Source: Calothrix anomala FACHB-343 (lineage in GTDB: Bacteria > Cyanobacteriota > Cyanobacteriia > Cyanobacteriales > Nostocaceae). From it: a stretch of DNA of 64,000 nucleotides. The stretch lies in the NCBI RefSeq assembly GCF_014696435.1, contig NZ_JACJQG010000020.1, positions 1 through 64,000 on the forward strand. Direction: 5' to 3'. Below the pieces are notes generated by a model. It made no database searches, was not told the origin of the DNA, and saw nothing but the letters and a program-made list of their open reading frames with translations. A program made the translations under genes and the position numbers. Shown piece after piece: positions 35,264-45,282 of the stretch; positions within the stretch are counted from its first letter, which is position 1; each line of letters opens with the position of its first letter.

Positions 35264-36532
35264 TTATTGCACTCTATCGGGTAAAGCCCCTGGTTGCACA
35301 GCTACACTAACATTCTGCCCATTACGGCGTAAATCTAGACGCACTTGACCACCAATTTCGCTATTATCGACAAATTGTTGGATATTGCTGGGATTGGAGA
35401 CTGCTTGACCATTGAGTTTTTGGATCACATCACCAGGGCGAATTCCGGCTTTAGCTGCGGGAGAATTGGGTATGACTCGCACCACTAATACCCCTTCATC
35501 CTCTTGAACATTTAAATCAAGATTGGGATCTGAGTTAATGTTTCGCTTTAATTCTGGTGTCAAGCCTACCATTTGAATTCCGAGATAAGGATGCTGTGCC
35601 TTACCTGTAGCTATCAGTTGGTTAGAAATCCGTTGGGCTGTGTTGATAGGAATAGAAAAGCCCAATCCTTGCGCACCTTGAATAATAGCTGTATTCATAC
35701 CTATAACTTCACCACGGGCATTAAGTAAAGGCCCGCCAGAATTACCTGGGTTAATAGCGGCGTCAGTTTGAATAAATTGTACTCGTTTATCCGGCGCACC
35801 AATTTGATTGCTACTGCGTCCGGTGCCGCTAATAATCCCAGTGGTGACACTATTATCTAATCCTAAGGGGTTACCAATTGCGATCGCCCATTGTCCCGGT
35901 TGTAATTGGTCTGAATTCCCGATAGTTACTGTTGGTAAATTCTCTGCCTGAATTTTTACCACAGCCACATCTGTTAACTCATCTTTACCCAATACCTTAC
36001 CTTGAAAGCTGCGCCCATCCTTGAGAACAACTGTCACTGTATCAGCACCATCAACTACGTGGGCATTAGTCAAAATTCGACCATCTTTACTCACGATAAA
36101 CCCTGAACCTGTACCCCTTTGTACCTGTCTTTCTTGAGGTATAGGGACTTGGGAACCAAAGAAACGGCGGAAAAATGGGTCATTAAATTCCTCTGGTATC
36201 CGACTTCTCACAGTGCGGGAAGAGTTGATTCGCACCACAGCCGGGCCTACCCTTTGCACCACCTCAGTAATAAAATTCGGGTCTGTAGCTGCGGGTAATG
36301 GCGGTGCAGCATTGACTGGGCTAACTGCTAAATTTGATGCACTCTGAGATAGCTTCTCTTGGTTTCCCGCTAAATAACCACCTGCCAATGTCATCCCAGA
36401 TCCCAGCAGCACCAGCGATAGAGAAGCAGCTGCTTTTTTCCAGGGTGCATAATTGTTGTGGTATTTAGCGCTATCAGTATGAGAAGAATTAGTATTTGTG
36501 AGCTTTTCTCCGTCGCGAGGTTGGTTTTGCAT
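35264..36532 (-). CDS. htrA: HtrA/Deg-family serine protease (HhoA/HhoB/HtrA type)
   Basis: A periplasmic or thylakoid-lumen quality-control protease. 422 residues: cytoplasmic lead, membrane helix or signal (AAASLSLVLLGSGMTLAGGYLAG, about 34-56), trypsin-like domain with triad H158 in TNAHVVDG, D188 in LTDVAVVK and S265 in GNSGGPLL, and one PDZ domain (about 310-405, EGVLVVRVIPNSPAAKAGIRPGDVIQKLNG). The insertion RRFFGSQVPIPQERQVQRGTGSGF is typical for this group. It lies downstream of leuS on the same strand, with a hairpin between them, so it probably has its own promoter. Confidence 0.95.
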   Translation of the reverse strand: MQNQPRDGEKLTNTNSSHTDSAKYHNNYAPWKKAAASLSLVLLGSGMTLAGGYLAGNQEKLSQSASNLAVSPVNAAPPLPAATDPNFITEVVQRVGPAVVRINSSRTVRSRIPEEFNDPFFRRFFGSQVPIPQERQVQRGTGSGFIVSKDGRILTNAHVVDGADTVTVVLKDGRSFQGKVLGKDELTDVAVVKIQAENLPTVTIGNSDQLQPGQWAIAIGNPLGLDNSVTTGIISGTGRSSNQIGAPDKRVQFIQTDAAINPGNSGGPLLNARGEVIGMNTAIIQGAQGLGFSIPINTAQRISNQLIATGKAQHPYLGIQMVGLTPELKRNINSDPNLDLNVQEDEGVLVVRVIPNSPAAKAGIRPGDVIQKLNGQAVSNPSNIQQFVDNSEIGGQVRLDLRRNGQNVSVAVQPGALPDRVQ

Positions 36533-36710
36533 TTGCTATCTGGAAGGATATTTTAGATCTACTACTAATATAGATAGCGTTTTTGAAGCTTTTGTTGCAG
36601 GACTATTACGCTAGTGTGAAATACCTCTTGATGCTAAACCTGAATTTTTTACAAATTGTCTGGGCAGGTTAGTCTCAAAGACACCATCTCATCATGCACG
36701 ATAACAATAA

Positions 36711-36737
36711 GGCATTACGAGAAAATCCCATAATGCC
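36711..36737 (-). terminator. Hairpin between leuS and htrA
   Basis: GGCATTA (36711-36717) pairs with TAATGCC (36731-36737), with A/T flanks on both sides, shortly after the leuS stop. Confidence 0.45.
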
Positions 36738-36775
36738 CTAAAAATTCTTCTTCCCTAGTCCCTAGCCCCTAGCGA

Positions 36776-39406
36776 TTAGCCAAGGACAAAATTAACTAAC
36801 TTCCCAGGGACGACAATTACCTTTTTAATCTCTTTGCCCTCAATATAACGTTGGGCAACTTCTGATTCTCTGGCATATTTCTCTAAAGCAGCTTTATCGG
36901 CTTGCGATGGCACTTGAATAGCACCGCGAGTTTTGCCCATAATTTGAATTACCAAGGTAATTTCATCAGCTACTAAAGCCGCCGGATCGAAACCAGGCCA
37001 AGATTGGGTGTGAACAGAATCCCTATTCCCTAATGAATGCCACAATTCATCAGCAATATGCGGTGCAAATGGGGCTAATAACACGACTAAAGTTTGAATT
37101 CCTTCCCCATAAACTAGTGAATTTTTGCAGCTAGCATCAGTTAAGGCATTACTCAACTTCATTAATTCGGAAATAGCGGTGTTGAATTGATATTCATCTT
37201 CCACATCTTCCGTTACTGCTTTGATGGCTGTATGAATTGCCCGCCGTAATTCTTTTTCTGGTTTCGTTAAATTTGAGATGTCAGCTTTCTTTTTCGATAC
37301 CCCAGCCGCGATATAGTCTGTTACCAAGCGCCAAACCCGGTTTAAAAAGCGGAATTGTCCCTCAACATCGGCTTCATCCCACTCTAAATCTTTTTCTGGT
37401 GGCGCTTTAAACAAGATGAACATCCGCGCCGTATCTATACCGTATTTGCTAATTACATCTTCTGGCGCTACCCCGTTACCTTTGGATTTGGACATGGTAG
37501 CGTACAGCCGTTGTAATGGTTCCCCTGTTTGGGGATCGCGGGGATCGGTAGGATTAACTAAATGGGAGGGAATCCATTTATCTTTACCGCCCTTTTGGGG
37601 GTTCATGTAAGTTAAACCCTGAACCATCCCTTGAGTTAACAAGCGTTGGAAAGGTTCGTCAAAGTTCAACAAACCGCGATCGCGCAGTACTTTGGTAAAG
37701 AAGCGCGAATATAATAAATGCAAAATCGCGTGTTCAATTCCACCCACATATTGATCTACAGGCATCCAGTCATTAGTTTTACTGGAATCAAACACCTGTT
37801 TTTCGTTTTGCGCATCCGTAAACCGCAAGAAATACCACGAGGAATCAATAAAGGTATCCATCGTATCGGTTTCGCGCTTGGCTGGAGTACCACAACTAGG
37901 ACATGGCACATTTACCCAGCTTTCTAACTGCGTCAATGGCGAACCACCACGCCCAGTAAATTCCACTTCTTCTGGTAACTGAACGGGTAAATCCTTTTCT
38001 GGAACTTGAACTACACCACAGTTAGGACAGTGAATCACGGGGATTGGCGCGCCCCAATACCTTTGTCGGGAAATTAACCAATCCCGCAGGCGATATTGTA
38101 CCCGCACTTTGCCAAAACCTTGTTGTTCGGCATATTCCACTATGGCTTGTTTGGCATCTGTGGAAGCCATACCAGTAAATTGCCCGGAATTAATCAAAAT
38201 TCCTGGTTCTGTGTAGGCTGCGTTATATTCCACCTGAATGACGTTAGAAACTTCGCCGTTTTCATCAGGAACGGTGGCAGTTAAATCTTTATCAGCAAAT
38301 GCTTCTGGTTCAACAATGACAAACTCAATCGGTAAGTTGTACTTATTAGCAAACTTGAAGTCTCGTACATCGTGGGCAGGTACGCCCATAACTGCCCCTG
38401 TACCATATTCATACAGTACATAGTCAGCAATCCAAATCGGCAATTCTTCCCCAGTAAAAGGGTTGATTGCCTTACCGCCTGTGGGAATTCCCCGCTTGGG
38501 TTTATCTTCTGCAGTTCGTTCCAATTCGCTTTGATTGGCAACTTCTTGAATAAATGCTTCTACGGCTGCTTGCTGTTCCTTTGTGGTGACGCGCTTTGTT
38601 AAAGGATGTTCTGGAGCTAATACCAAATAGCTGACGCCATATACTGTATCTGGGCGCGTAGTGTAGACGCTAATTTTTTCCTCAAACCCCACAACCGGAA
38701 ATTCCAGGTACGCACCTGTGGATTTACCAATCCAGTTAGCCTGCATCAATTTGACTCGTTCTGGCCAACCTGTTAATTTATCTAGGTCATTGAGTAATTC
38801 TTCGGCGTAATCGGTAATCTTAAAAAACCACTGCCGTAATAATTTCCGCTCAACTTTGGCACCGCTACGCCAGGAACGGCCTTCATTATCGACTTGTTCG
38901 TTGGCTAATACAGTTTGGTCAATAGGGTCCCAGTTCACAGCCGCTTCTTTTTGATAAGCTAACCCAGCTTCTAAGAACTGCAAGAAAATCCATTGTGTCC
39001 ACTTGTAATAGTCTGGCGAACAGGTAGCTAATTCGCTGTCCCAATCAATGGACAAGCCAAGACGCTGCAATTGTTGGCGCATCTGGGCAATGTTTTGATA
39101 AGTCCACTTGGCTGGCGGGACACCTCTATCGATAGCGGCGTTTTCTGCTGGTAAACCAAAAGCATCCCATCCCATTGGGTGCAGTACCCGGTAACCTTGC
39201 ATCCGCTTGAGGCGAGCAATCACATCAGTAATGGTATAATTACGAACGTGACCCATGTGTAAGCTACCCGATGGGTAAGGGAACATGGATAAAGCATAAA
39301 ATTTTGGCTTGGCTGTATCACCAGGTGTTTTATCTAAGCCAAGTTCTGCCCATGTTTGTTGCCATTTTTCCTCAATGGTACCAGGGTTATAGGTCAAATC
39401 CACCAA
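36776..39406 (-). CDS. leuS: Leucyl-tRNA synthetase
   Basis: Class I synthetase charging tRNA-Leu. 876 residues, full bacterial length. HMGH is at residues 50-53 in [15 protein letters not shown] (the HIGH signature), and MSKSKGNG is near residue 637 (KMSKS). The CP1 editing domain includes [43 protein letters not shown], with the editing motif GTG and catalytic Asp in PAHDVRD. The zinc-binding CPNCGVV...CPSCGTP knuckle is intact. The C-terminal anticodon domain ends [14 protein letters not shown]. It is a single-copy housekeeping gene. Confidence 0.98.
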   Translation of the reverse strand: MVDLTYNPGTIEEKWQQTWAELGLDKTPGDTAKPKFYALSMFPYPSGSLHMGHVRNYTITDVIARLKRMQGYRVLHPMGWDAFGLPAENAAIDRGVPPAKWTYQNIAQMRQQLQRLGLSIDWDSELATCSPDYYKWTQWIFLQFLEAGLAYQKEAAVNWDPIDQTVLANEQVDNEGRSWRSGAKVERKLLRQWFFKITDYAEELLNDLDKLTGWPERVKLMQANWIGKSTGAYLEFPVVGFEEKISVYTTRPDTVYGVSYLVLAPEHPLTKRVTTKEQQAAVEAFIQEVANQSELERTAEDKPKRGIPTGGKAINPFTGEELPIWIADYVLYEYGTGAVMGVPAHDVRDFKFANKYNLPIEFVIVEPEAFADKDLTATVPDENGEVSNVIQVEYNAAYTEPGILINSGQFTGMASTDAKQAIVEYAEQQGFGKVRVQYRLRDWLISRQRYWGAPIPVIHCPNCGVVQVPEKDLPVQLPEEVEFTGRGGSPLTQLESWVNVPCPSCGTPAKRETDTMDTFIDSSWYFLRFTDAQNEKQVFDSSKTNDWMPVDQYVGGIEHAILHLLYSRFFTKVLRDRGLLNFDEPFQRLLTQGMVQGLTYMNPQKGGKDKWIPSHLVNPTDPRDPQTGEPLQRLYATMSKSKGNGVAPEDVISKYGIDTARMFILFKAPPEKDLEWDEADVEGQFRFLNRVWRLVTDYIAAGVSKKKADISNLTKPEKELRRAIHTAIKAVTEDVEDEYQFNTAISELMKLSNALTDASCKNSLVYGEGIQTLVVLLAPFAPHIADELWHSLGNRDSVHTQSWPGFDPAALVADEITLVIQIMGKTRGAIQVPSQADKAALEKYARESEVAQRYIEGKEIKKVIVVPGKLVNFVLG

Positions 39407-39449
39407 AAAATACTCCTACTGGAATCTTTGTCTATCTTTGCCTCCATAT

Positions 39450-39890
39450 TTTGACACTCCATCCAAGTTTTACTTGGAGGATTCTTGGGCTGACATTGCC
39501 TTTTCAGGTTACCCCCGATCGGGTCTTACATATCATGTCTAGTCCGAGCTTACTAGAATTACGTGATTAATCGCGTCTCTAGTTGCCCTGTTTGTGGACT
39601 ACTCCCCAAGCGTTTGTCCATTTCCGGACACGTTCGCGTATGCCCTACGCTACGTGGATTACTCCAAAAGCCTTTCGTGAATTAACTCAGCCTTGTTGAA
39701 GACTTACTGCGCTGTTTTACGAGTGTTCGCTGCTCGTGGTCTTTATTTTTTTCTAGTCTGTCCTGTGGCCTACCGTAGCAGAACTCATGACTGCCGAGCC
39801 AAATTAGTTGGGCAGTTACTAGCGGCTTTTCAACCTGAAACCTTATAAATTGTATCAAAAAGCCGCCCTTTTAGGACGGGGCTTTAGACC
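39450..39890 (-). mobile_element. Remnant or non-autonomous IS200/IS605-like element
   Basis: Read on the minus strand it begins near CTGGGTCTAAAGCCCCGTCC with an imperfect hairpin (39861-39885) and ends with a TCCAAG-TTTTA-CTTGGA hairpin (39462-39476) followed by GGAGTGTCAA. This hairpin-plus-GAGTGTCAA end is typical of cyanobacterial IS200/IS605 right ends. No tnpA or tnpB survives, so it resembles a palindrome-associated remnant. It fills most of the 39407-39941 gap; a partial AGACGCGATTAATC repeat is also embedded. Confidence 0.5.
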
Positions 39891-39941
39891 CAGTTTTTTG
39901 GTAATAGTAGTCCAACAAATTCAGGTGGCTAAGATTGAGTT

Positions 39942-40394
39942 ATGACTGAATTAAAAATAAAATTTTCTGGTCAAGTGCGTATTTTTGTCTATGGCACCTT
40001 AAAACCAGGTGAAGTAAATTATAAAAGATATTGTGCGGCTCAAGTAATAGATACCAAAAGAGCGATCGCCCCAGGTAAACTGTTTGCCCTACCGATGGGT
40101 TATCCAGCCATGACTCTGGAAGATAGCCAAGTTCACGGTTATTTACTTGTATTTGCCGATGGGGAAATTTTCACTCAGCTAGATGAACTGGAAGATTACC
40201 AGCCTCACCGACCAACTGATGAAAATCTTTATAACCGCCAGGAAATTGAGATTAGGGATTTACAGGGACTATCCTTAGGGTTGGCTTGGGTTTACTTTAT
40301 GTGGCCACAAAGAGTCAGCCAATTCCGGGGTATCCCTCAGCCAGATGGCTGGTGGAGTGGCTGTGGTTTGACAGCCGACAAAAAGGAGTTATGA
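39942..40394 (+). CDS. Gamma-glutamylcyclotransferase-like (AIG2/GGCT fold) protein
   Basis: 150 residues. The substrate-binding loop FVYGTLKPGEVNY and the candidate catalytic Glu in LDELEDYQP match the GGCT/AIG2 family, which forms 5-oxoproline from gamma-glutamyl compounds or gamma-glutamylamines. The C-terminal ...GLAWVYFMW strand is also typical. The real substrate is not predictable. It stands alone, just after the transposon remnant. Confidence 0.85.
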   Translation: MTELKIKFSGQVRIFVYGTLKPGEVNYKRYCAAQVIDTKRAIAPGKLFALPMGYPAMTLEDSQVHGYLLVFADGEIFTQLDELEDYQPHRPTDENLYNRQEIEIRDLQGLSLGLAWVYFMWPQRVSQFRGIPQPDGWWSGCGLTADKKEL

Positions 40395-40430
40395 TAGTTT
40401 GTTATCTATTAACTCGGCTGAACTCGGCAA

Positions 40431-41057
40431 TTAGTTAATATTATTTTCCCAATCTGCCTGTTTCGGTTTTTGATGATTGGCAGGTTTGCTCGGAGAAGTT
40501 ACTGCTGCTTTGGGAATTTCGACGACCGGGTTGTTTAAAGCCACCATTAAGGGTGATGCTGGCTCTTCAACCGCTGCAGGTTCCGACGCAGTTTGTGTTG
40601 GTTCTATGCGTTGTTGCGCTAGTTGTAAGGTTTTGCTATTTCCTCCAGGAATAATGCCTGTGAGGGAGCCAATCACACAAGCCGCAACTGCTGCACCACC
40701 AAATAGCCAAGTTAACTGGGAACGCCGATTGATCCGCGCCATTACATGCTGGACTGTTTTTTCTAGCGGCTGTTCGCAGGCTGGTACAGGCATAGCCTGT
40801 AAGCCTTGCCGTAGCTTTAACAATCGAGCATACAAGCATTTGACAGAGGCATCGTTTGCCAGCCATTCTTCTACTTGTTTGCGCTCGGCGGCTGTTAGTT
40901 CACCATCGAGGTAAGCACTTAATAACTCGAAGCGATCGCGCTTCATCATATCATCCATAGCACCCGTTGATTCGTTGGTAGGCATCGCTATTCCATCTGC
41001 CCAATTTTCAGGAATTTGCAAGCGAGAACGGTCATAAAACTGAGAATCAGTAGTCAT
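40431..41057 (-). CDS. Putative anti-sigma factor for the adjacent ECF sigma factor
   Basis: 208 residues. The N-terminal cytosolic part has the anti-sigma helix pattern RFELLSAYLDGELTAAERKQVEEWLANDASVKCLYARLLKLRQGL (about 40-85). One membrane helix follows (LTWLFGGAAVAACVIGSLTGIIPG, about 115-138), then a Pro-rich tail of about 70 residues outside. The zinc-binding HxxxCxxC of ZAS proteins is absent, so it is of the zinc-free type. It lies 167 bp downstream of the sigma gene on the same strand, the usual order for a sigma/anti-sigma pair. The signal and any processing protease are unknown. Confidence 0.8.
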   Translation of the reverse strand: MTTDSQFYDRSRLQIPENWADGIAMPTNESTGAMDDMMKRDRFELLSAYLDGELTAAERKQVEEWLANDASVKCLYARLLKLRQGLQAMPVPACEQPLEKTVQHVMARINRRSQLTWLFGGAAVAACVIGSLTGIIPGGNSKTLQLAQQRIEPTQTASEPAAVEEPASPLMVALNNPVVEIPKAAVTSPSKPANHQKPKQADWENNIN

Positions 41058-41224
41058 CTTAACATTATTACCAATTCATACACGGGTAGAGACGGCGAAT
41101 ATTTTTGAGAAATTCATCAATGTTCTTCCTAATGACAGACTCTCTTTAAGACTTCTACACAATTAGTAACTATTGTTAATTAATCCTTAAATCCTGCCAT
41201 GTAGCAGGGGATAGATTCTGTAGC

Positions 41225-41881
41225 TTAAGAGTCTAGGTAATTTTGCAACTGAGCTTGCAATCTCGATCTCGCGCGAGCAATTCTCGACTTGACTGTTCCC
41301 AAGGAAACGCCCGTAATTTCGGCAATTTCTTCGTATGCCATACCTTCGATTTCTCTGAGAACAATGGTAGTACGGAACACTTCGGGCAAATCAGCGATCG
41401 CTTCTCGCAGTTGTTCGTAAAATTCTCTGGTGGTTAGTTCTTCTTCTGGACCTGGAGTATCTCCAGCAATTTCCCAATCCATCTCGCCGTCATCTACCGA
41501 GCGGGGAGCATCCAGCGATAAGGGACTGACAACCCGCTTGCGTTTGCGCAACTCGTCGTAAAACAAGTTGGTAGCAATGCGGCTTAACCAGCCCCTAAAT
41601 TTAGCTGGTTCTTGTAATCGGTTAATATTCCGATACACTCGAATCCAAACTTCTTGAGCTAAATCGGCTCTGTCAGCCCAATCTGGTGCTAAGTGGTATA
41701 ACACCCGATCGACCTGTGTTTGGTAGCGACGTAATAATTCTGCAAAAGCAGCACGATCTGGGCGCAGTCCTGTTTGACAGCGCAAAATTAAATCGTGATT
41801 AGAGAGTTTGTCAACTTGCACTGATGCTTCCGGAAAATTCGCATCAACCGTTGACCAGGATACAGTAATCGATTGACTCAT
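41225..41881 (-). CDS. sigG: ECF-type RNA polymerase sigma factor (SigG-like)
   Basis: 218 residues. Region 2 (DRAAFAELLRRYQTQVDRVLYHLAPDWADRADLAQEVWIRVYRNINRLQEPAKFRGWLSRIATNLFYDELRKRKR) and region 4 (ADLPEVFRTTIVLREIEGMAYEEIAEITGVSLGTVKSRIARARSRLQ) are complete; regions 1.1 and 3 are absent, as in group 4 factors. The resemblance is closest to cyanobacterial SigG, linked to envelope stress. A putative anti-sigma gene follows. The symbol rests on similarity recalled from memory. Confidence 0.9.
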   Translation of the reverse strand: MSQSITVSWSTVDANFPEASVQVDKLSNHDLILRCQTGLRPDRAAFAELLRRYQTQVDRVLYHLAPDWADRADLAQEVWIRVYRNINRLQEPAKFRGWLSRIATNLFYDELRKRKRVVSPLSLDAPRSVDDGEMDWEIAGDTPGPEEELTTREFYEQLREAIADLPEVFRTTIVLREIEGMAYEEIAEITGVSLGTVKSRIARARSRLQAQLQNYLDS

Positions 41882-42400
41882 AGATCGTACTGGCTTTAAA
41901 TCATCCCTTACTATTAGACCTGGTAATTGGCTGTATGTTCCTGAATCAGGGACGGATTTATGACTGGAACAATTTGGTATATAAGTTTAAGCCAAGCTTT
42001 GAGAATTAATTCAACCTTTTTATGACTCTATGTCTTACACAGCAAGATTCTTAGCCATAATTTACCAGATGCTAGAATTACGGCAATGTTACTTATATAT
42101 GTGCTGCTCCTAATATCTGTCACATACGCTTGACATTAAGAGCAAAACTAGTTAAAGAAGAACGGGAAAAATTTGATAATGGAGAGCAAAAAAAATTGAG
42201 GTTTTTCTAGAAAATAAAACAATCTAGTGAATTGGCGATCGGCAACATTTTACCTAGAACCACAAGGCGGAATGGATTCATCATGACCTTTTTGGTGATT
42301 TTGGGGGAAATTGACCCTGATGTGGTTGATTTCCGCACCCGTTGTACTAGGAGCAAAGTAGGAATTTCTTTACTTGAGGCTGCTGTAACTACTAGGACTG
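41882..42400. other. Intergenic region, no convincing gene
   Basis: 519 bp upstream of the sigma gene. One 62-codon plus-strand frame (42232-42420) begins in a HIP1-like site and has no ribosome site, so I do not call it. No repeats of note. Confidence 0.4.
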
Positions 42401-42553
42401 TTATTTATCCGGTCTTGTGACTAAAATTGTTGCTGATGTTTCTGTTGGCTGCTGATAAGTAGCATCGGTCTGTTGTTGATTGGGTACGCGAACTTGCAAA
42501 AAGAAATTAAGGGAAAATGTAATCGTGACTGCTAGCAATAGTTTTTCAAACAT
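42401..42553 (-). CDS. Small single-span membrane peptide
   Basis: 50 residues, starting MFEKLLLAVTITFSLNFFLQVRVP and ending with a polar TQQP/TSATILV tail. GGGAG lies 7 nt before the ATG, which supports translation and decides the start over an upstream in-frame Met. One hydrophobic helix covers about residues 4-20. I recall similar short MxEKLLLA peptides in cyanobacteria but no function. Confidence 0.45.
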   Translation of the reverse strand: MFEKLLLAVTITFSLNFFLQVRVPNQQQTDATYQQPTETSATILVTRPDK

Positions 42554-42790
42554 GGTCTTACTCCCACACACACCATTAATGATTGATTGCTGCACCCCAA
42601 TAGTTCCAAGTAATGAAGTCTCTTATTTAGAGTTATTCTTGCTGGGACTTCTGCATAGCCTTAGTGTGCCCAAAGGTATTAATAGATTCATAAGGCAACT
42701 AATAAGTATTGATAAATTTTTGATGAGTAAACGGTAAAGATAACAAATTAGCCAACCGGAAATGTCAGGGATCAATAAAAGGTGGTGGCA

Positions 42791-43585
42791 ATGGTCAGAA
42801 ATGAATCTGTAACAAAAATAATTATGTGGCTGTGTTTTGGTACAGCAATTTTGTCTCTGGCTGTCCATTGGCACGTAATAAAAGCAGGACAGCAGTTTGA
42901 GCAGCAAGCCGCTACAAAACGCAACTCATCGTCAACAGAGGCTTTAGGTGCGTCTGTACCCTCAGTTAAAAGGACACAGAGGAAATCTACATCTCAATCT
43001 CCGATGACAACAAAGTTTCATCATCCTAAGCCGGAAACTGCGAGTAAAAATGTAGCTATGGCAACTGAGGCGTCTCAAAGTAATCGATTAGTATCGCCAG
43101 AACGAAAACTTAACGCCACATCTTTTTTGCCGCAGTCACTGTTACCTCAGATTTCTGCGCAACAACAATTTTTTAATAGTAATAAACAGACAGCCGATCG
43201 CAATCAAGTAGTGGTTGATTTAAGCGATCGCCGCGCTTATGTTTTTCAACAAGAAGTTGTCATAGCAAGTTACCCAATTGCTGTGGGTAAAAAAGGTTGG
43301 GAAACGCCTACAGGTACTTTTCAAGTGATGCACAAGCAGCACAACCCTATATGGCGTCATCCAATTACTAATAAAGTATTTGAACCTGGAGCTGATAGTC
43401 CTCTCGGAGACCGATGGATTGGTTTTTGGTCAGATGGACACAACGAAATTGGTTTTCACGGTACGCCAGATAACAGCAGTATGGGAACTGCAATTTCTCA
43501 TGGCTGTTTAAGAATGCGCAATCCTGATGTCCGATTGTTATACCAACAGGTAGGTGTAGGGACACAAATTGTGGTGCGCGAATAA
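42791..43585 (+). CDS. L,D-transpeptidase (YkuD domain), exported
   Basis: About 264 residues. An N-terminal membrane anchor (IIMWLCFGTAILSLAVHW) is followed by a polar, Ser/Thr/Gln-rich spacer (about 30-130) and a YkuD catalytic domain. Motifs: VVDLSDRRAYVFQQ, HGTPDNSSMGTAISHGCLRM with the catalytic Cys in SHGCLRM and its His, and the terminal VGTQIVVRE. Such enzymes make 3-3 cross-links in peptidoglycan or attach proteins to it. The frame begins at GTG 42782, but ATG 42791 follows AGGTGG. It lies near a ComFB-type protein and an M23 peptidase, both on the other strand. Confidence 0.9.
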   Translation: MVRNESVTKIIMWLCFGTAILSLAVHWHVIKAGQQFEQQAATKRNSSSTEALGASVPSVKRTQRKSTSQSPMTTKFHHPKPETASKNVAMATEASQSNRLVSPERKLNATSFLPQSLLPQISAQQQFFNSNKQTADRNQVVVDLSDRRAYVFQQEVVIASYPIAVGKKGWETPTGTFQVMHKQHNPIWRHPITNKVFEPGADSPLGDRWIGFWSDGHNEIGFHGTPDNSSMGTAISHGCLRMRNPDVRLLYQQVGVGTQIVVRE

Positions 43586-43676
43586 TTTTTGAAATTGGTC
43601 AACGGTCAACGGTCAACAGTCAACAGTCATTAGTCATTAATTATTTGACTATTGACTATGGACTATGGACTTTTGA

Positions 43677-44234
43677 CTAGGAAGCAAATTGAGATTTTTC
43701 CTCAAAGGAGGGGGCGTAAGCTTGTAGCAAAGTACTAACTTGGCGTAAAACTTCTTTACCTGTGTTTTTAGGCATGACAGGGGTTCTTGTGTTATTCGGG
43801 CGATCGAGGTTACGGTCAATCGCCTCACTGATTTGCTGGGCAATTAATTCTTGAAGTTCTGCCTTAGCCCGTTGACGCTGGTAATTAGCGCCTTCTTCGG
43901 TTGTGGCGTATAGGGGCGGTAGACGGTTGAGGGCGTAAGCTGCAATATCCCCAACATCTAAGGAACTTTCGCTAGTAGCTTCGATTTCTGCTACTCTGGC
44001 GATCGCTTCTGTCAGTACCAACTCTTCCATGACGTTAATGAATTGTTTGCGAGGTACCGCCACAACTTCTCCTGTCAGTAGCGCCCCCATTAGTCGATCT
44101 AACGCCATATATTCTTCGATTGAGAGTTCCGAGGCGTTATCACAGATGCGCCCGACTTCTGCTTCCATTGCTGGTGTCAGATAACCATCCTGGAGAGCCT
44201 GTTCAACAATTTTTTCAATACTCATAACGCTCAT
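43677..44234 (-). CDS. ComFB-family protein (putative cyclic-dinucleotide receptor)
   Basis: About 185 residues. The core FINVMEELVLTEAIARVAEI...DVGDIAAYALNRLPPLYATTEEGANYQRQRAKAELQELIAQQISEAI is the late-competence ComFB domain; ALNRLPPLY is its signature. From family knowledge, cyanobacterial ComFB proteins bind cyclic dinucleotides, and a Nostoc relative limits cell size. The helical N-terminus (SIEKIVEQALQDGYLTPAMEAEVGRIC) and disordered tail are extensions. The frame opens at 44273, but Met at 44234 or 44225 is more plausible. It is separated from the M23 gene by a hairpin. Confidence 0.82.
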   Translation of the reverse strand: MSVMSIEKIVEQALQDGYLTPAMEAEVGRICDNASELSIEEYMALDRLMGALLTGEVVAVPRKQFINVMEELVLTEAIARVAEIEATSESSLDVGDIAAYALNRLPPLYATTEEGANYQRQRAKAELQELIAQQISEAIDRNLDRPNNTRTPVMPKNTGKEVLRQVSTLLQAYAPSFEEKSQFAS

Positions 44235-44279
44235 TTTTTTTAAGCCACCGCAGCAAAGTAGGGACGGTACCAATCTAGT

Positions 44280-44307
44280 TTATTTTGCCTAATTATAGGC
44301 AAAATAA
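44280..44307 (-). terminator. Palindromic terminator of the M23 peptidase gene
   Basis: TTATTTTGCCTA and TAGGCAAAATAA pair perfectly over 12 bp around ATTA, just after the peptidase stop codon at 44347. Confidence 0.65.
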
Positions 44308-44346
44308 TATACAAATGATGTACAGTCGCGATCAATATTATCTATG

Positions 44347-45282
44347 CTACTCAAAAATCTGAGTCCGCCAAGGTGTTGGATCAACGGATTTGCCATTAAC
44401 ATATAGACCCCAGTGTAAATGAGGCCCTGTTGATGCTCCTGTTGAACCGACTGCGCCGATTAACTGGCCAGCCTTGACAATTTCGCCTTCTTTAACATTA
44501 ATGCGACTGAGATGCATGAAAATACTTGTCACTCCTTGACCATGATCGATACCTACGACATTGCCATGAACCCGAAAACCTTCAGATACTGTGCCAACCA
44601 AAGCTACTTTCCCTGCGGCTGGAGCAATTACAGCTGAACCCTGTGCACCAGCGTAGTCAACGCCACGATGATAATAATCATTGGCGAATTTACCATTATA
44701 GTAACGGCGTACACCATAAATTGTACTCATACGTCCAGCATTTGGCTTTAAAAACTTGCCACTCCAATATTTTTGTGGAGTTTGTAAGGCTTTAAAAGCT
44801 GCTACTCGCTTTAGTTCCAGTTCTGTAGCTTGTACTCCGGCTTTTCCTGGGGGTAAATTAATCCGTTGGACGGGAAATTTGCGATTTCGCACCTGCAAGG
44901 ATAGGTTTTCTACCTGACCATCCCCAGAGATTTGGATTGTTCTAGTTCCAGGTTTTTCTAGGGGAGTGGTGGGGATAAAAGCGCGGTATTGATTGGGCGC
45001 TATTTCAAATGCTGGGTATGTTTGATCGCCAATTACCACTGTTGGGTTATTATCATTTGCTGGATTGTCTAAATTGATCTCAACTGAAATAGTATCGCCC
45101 AACTGGGGATTCTTCGGAGTTACCTCTACCTGCAATGCATCTACAGGCGCAGCTAAAGCCATGGGAAATGCTGCAAACATTCCCATAACTAAGTTTGCTG
45201 TCCAGCGATTGGCTGTCAAACCTTTGTTATTAAAACCAAGCAAGTTTTTTTGATTATTATCAGTCCGATCCTTGAGAGTCAT
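44347..45282 (-). CDS. M23 (LytM-like) peptidoglycan endopeptidase, exported
   Basis: 311 residues. A signal or anchor (NLVMGMFAAFPMALAAPVDA) leads to an Ig-like beta domain (about 50-145, VEVTPKNPQLGDTISVEINLDNPANDNNPTV) and a C-terminal M23 domain with zinc ligands in YYHRGVDYAG and PHLHWGLYVNG. The active site is intact. It cleaves cross-bridges in the cell wall or activates amidases (family knowledge). Close to an L,D-transpeptidase gene on the opposite strand. Confidence 0.92.
   Translation of the reverse strand: MTLKDRTDNNQKNLLGFNNKGLTANRWTANLVMGMFAAFPMALAAPVDALQVEVTPKNPQLGDTISVEINLDNPANDNNPTVVIGDQTYPAFEIAPNQYRAFIPTTPLEKPGTRTIQISGDGQVENLSLQVRNRKFPVQRINLPPGKAGVQATELELKRVAAFKALQTPQKYWSGKFLKPNAGRMSTIYGVRRYYNGKFANDYYHRGVDYAGAQGSAVIAPAAGKVALVGTVSEGFRVHGNVVGIDHGQGVTSIFMHLSRINVKEGEIVKAGQLIGAVGSTGASTGPHLHWGLYVNGKSVDPTPWRTQIFE

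Noticed and set aside
42232-42420. 62-codon plus-strand frame
   Set aside because: No ribosome site, starts within a HIP1-like site and no recognisable sequence; not called.
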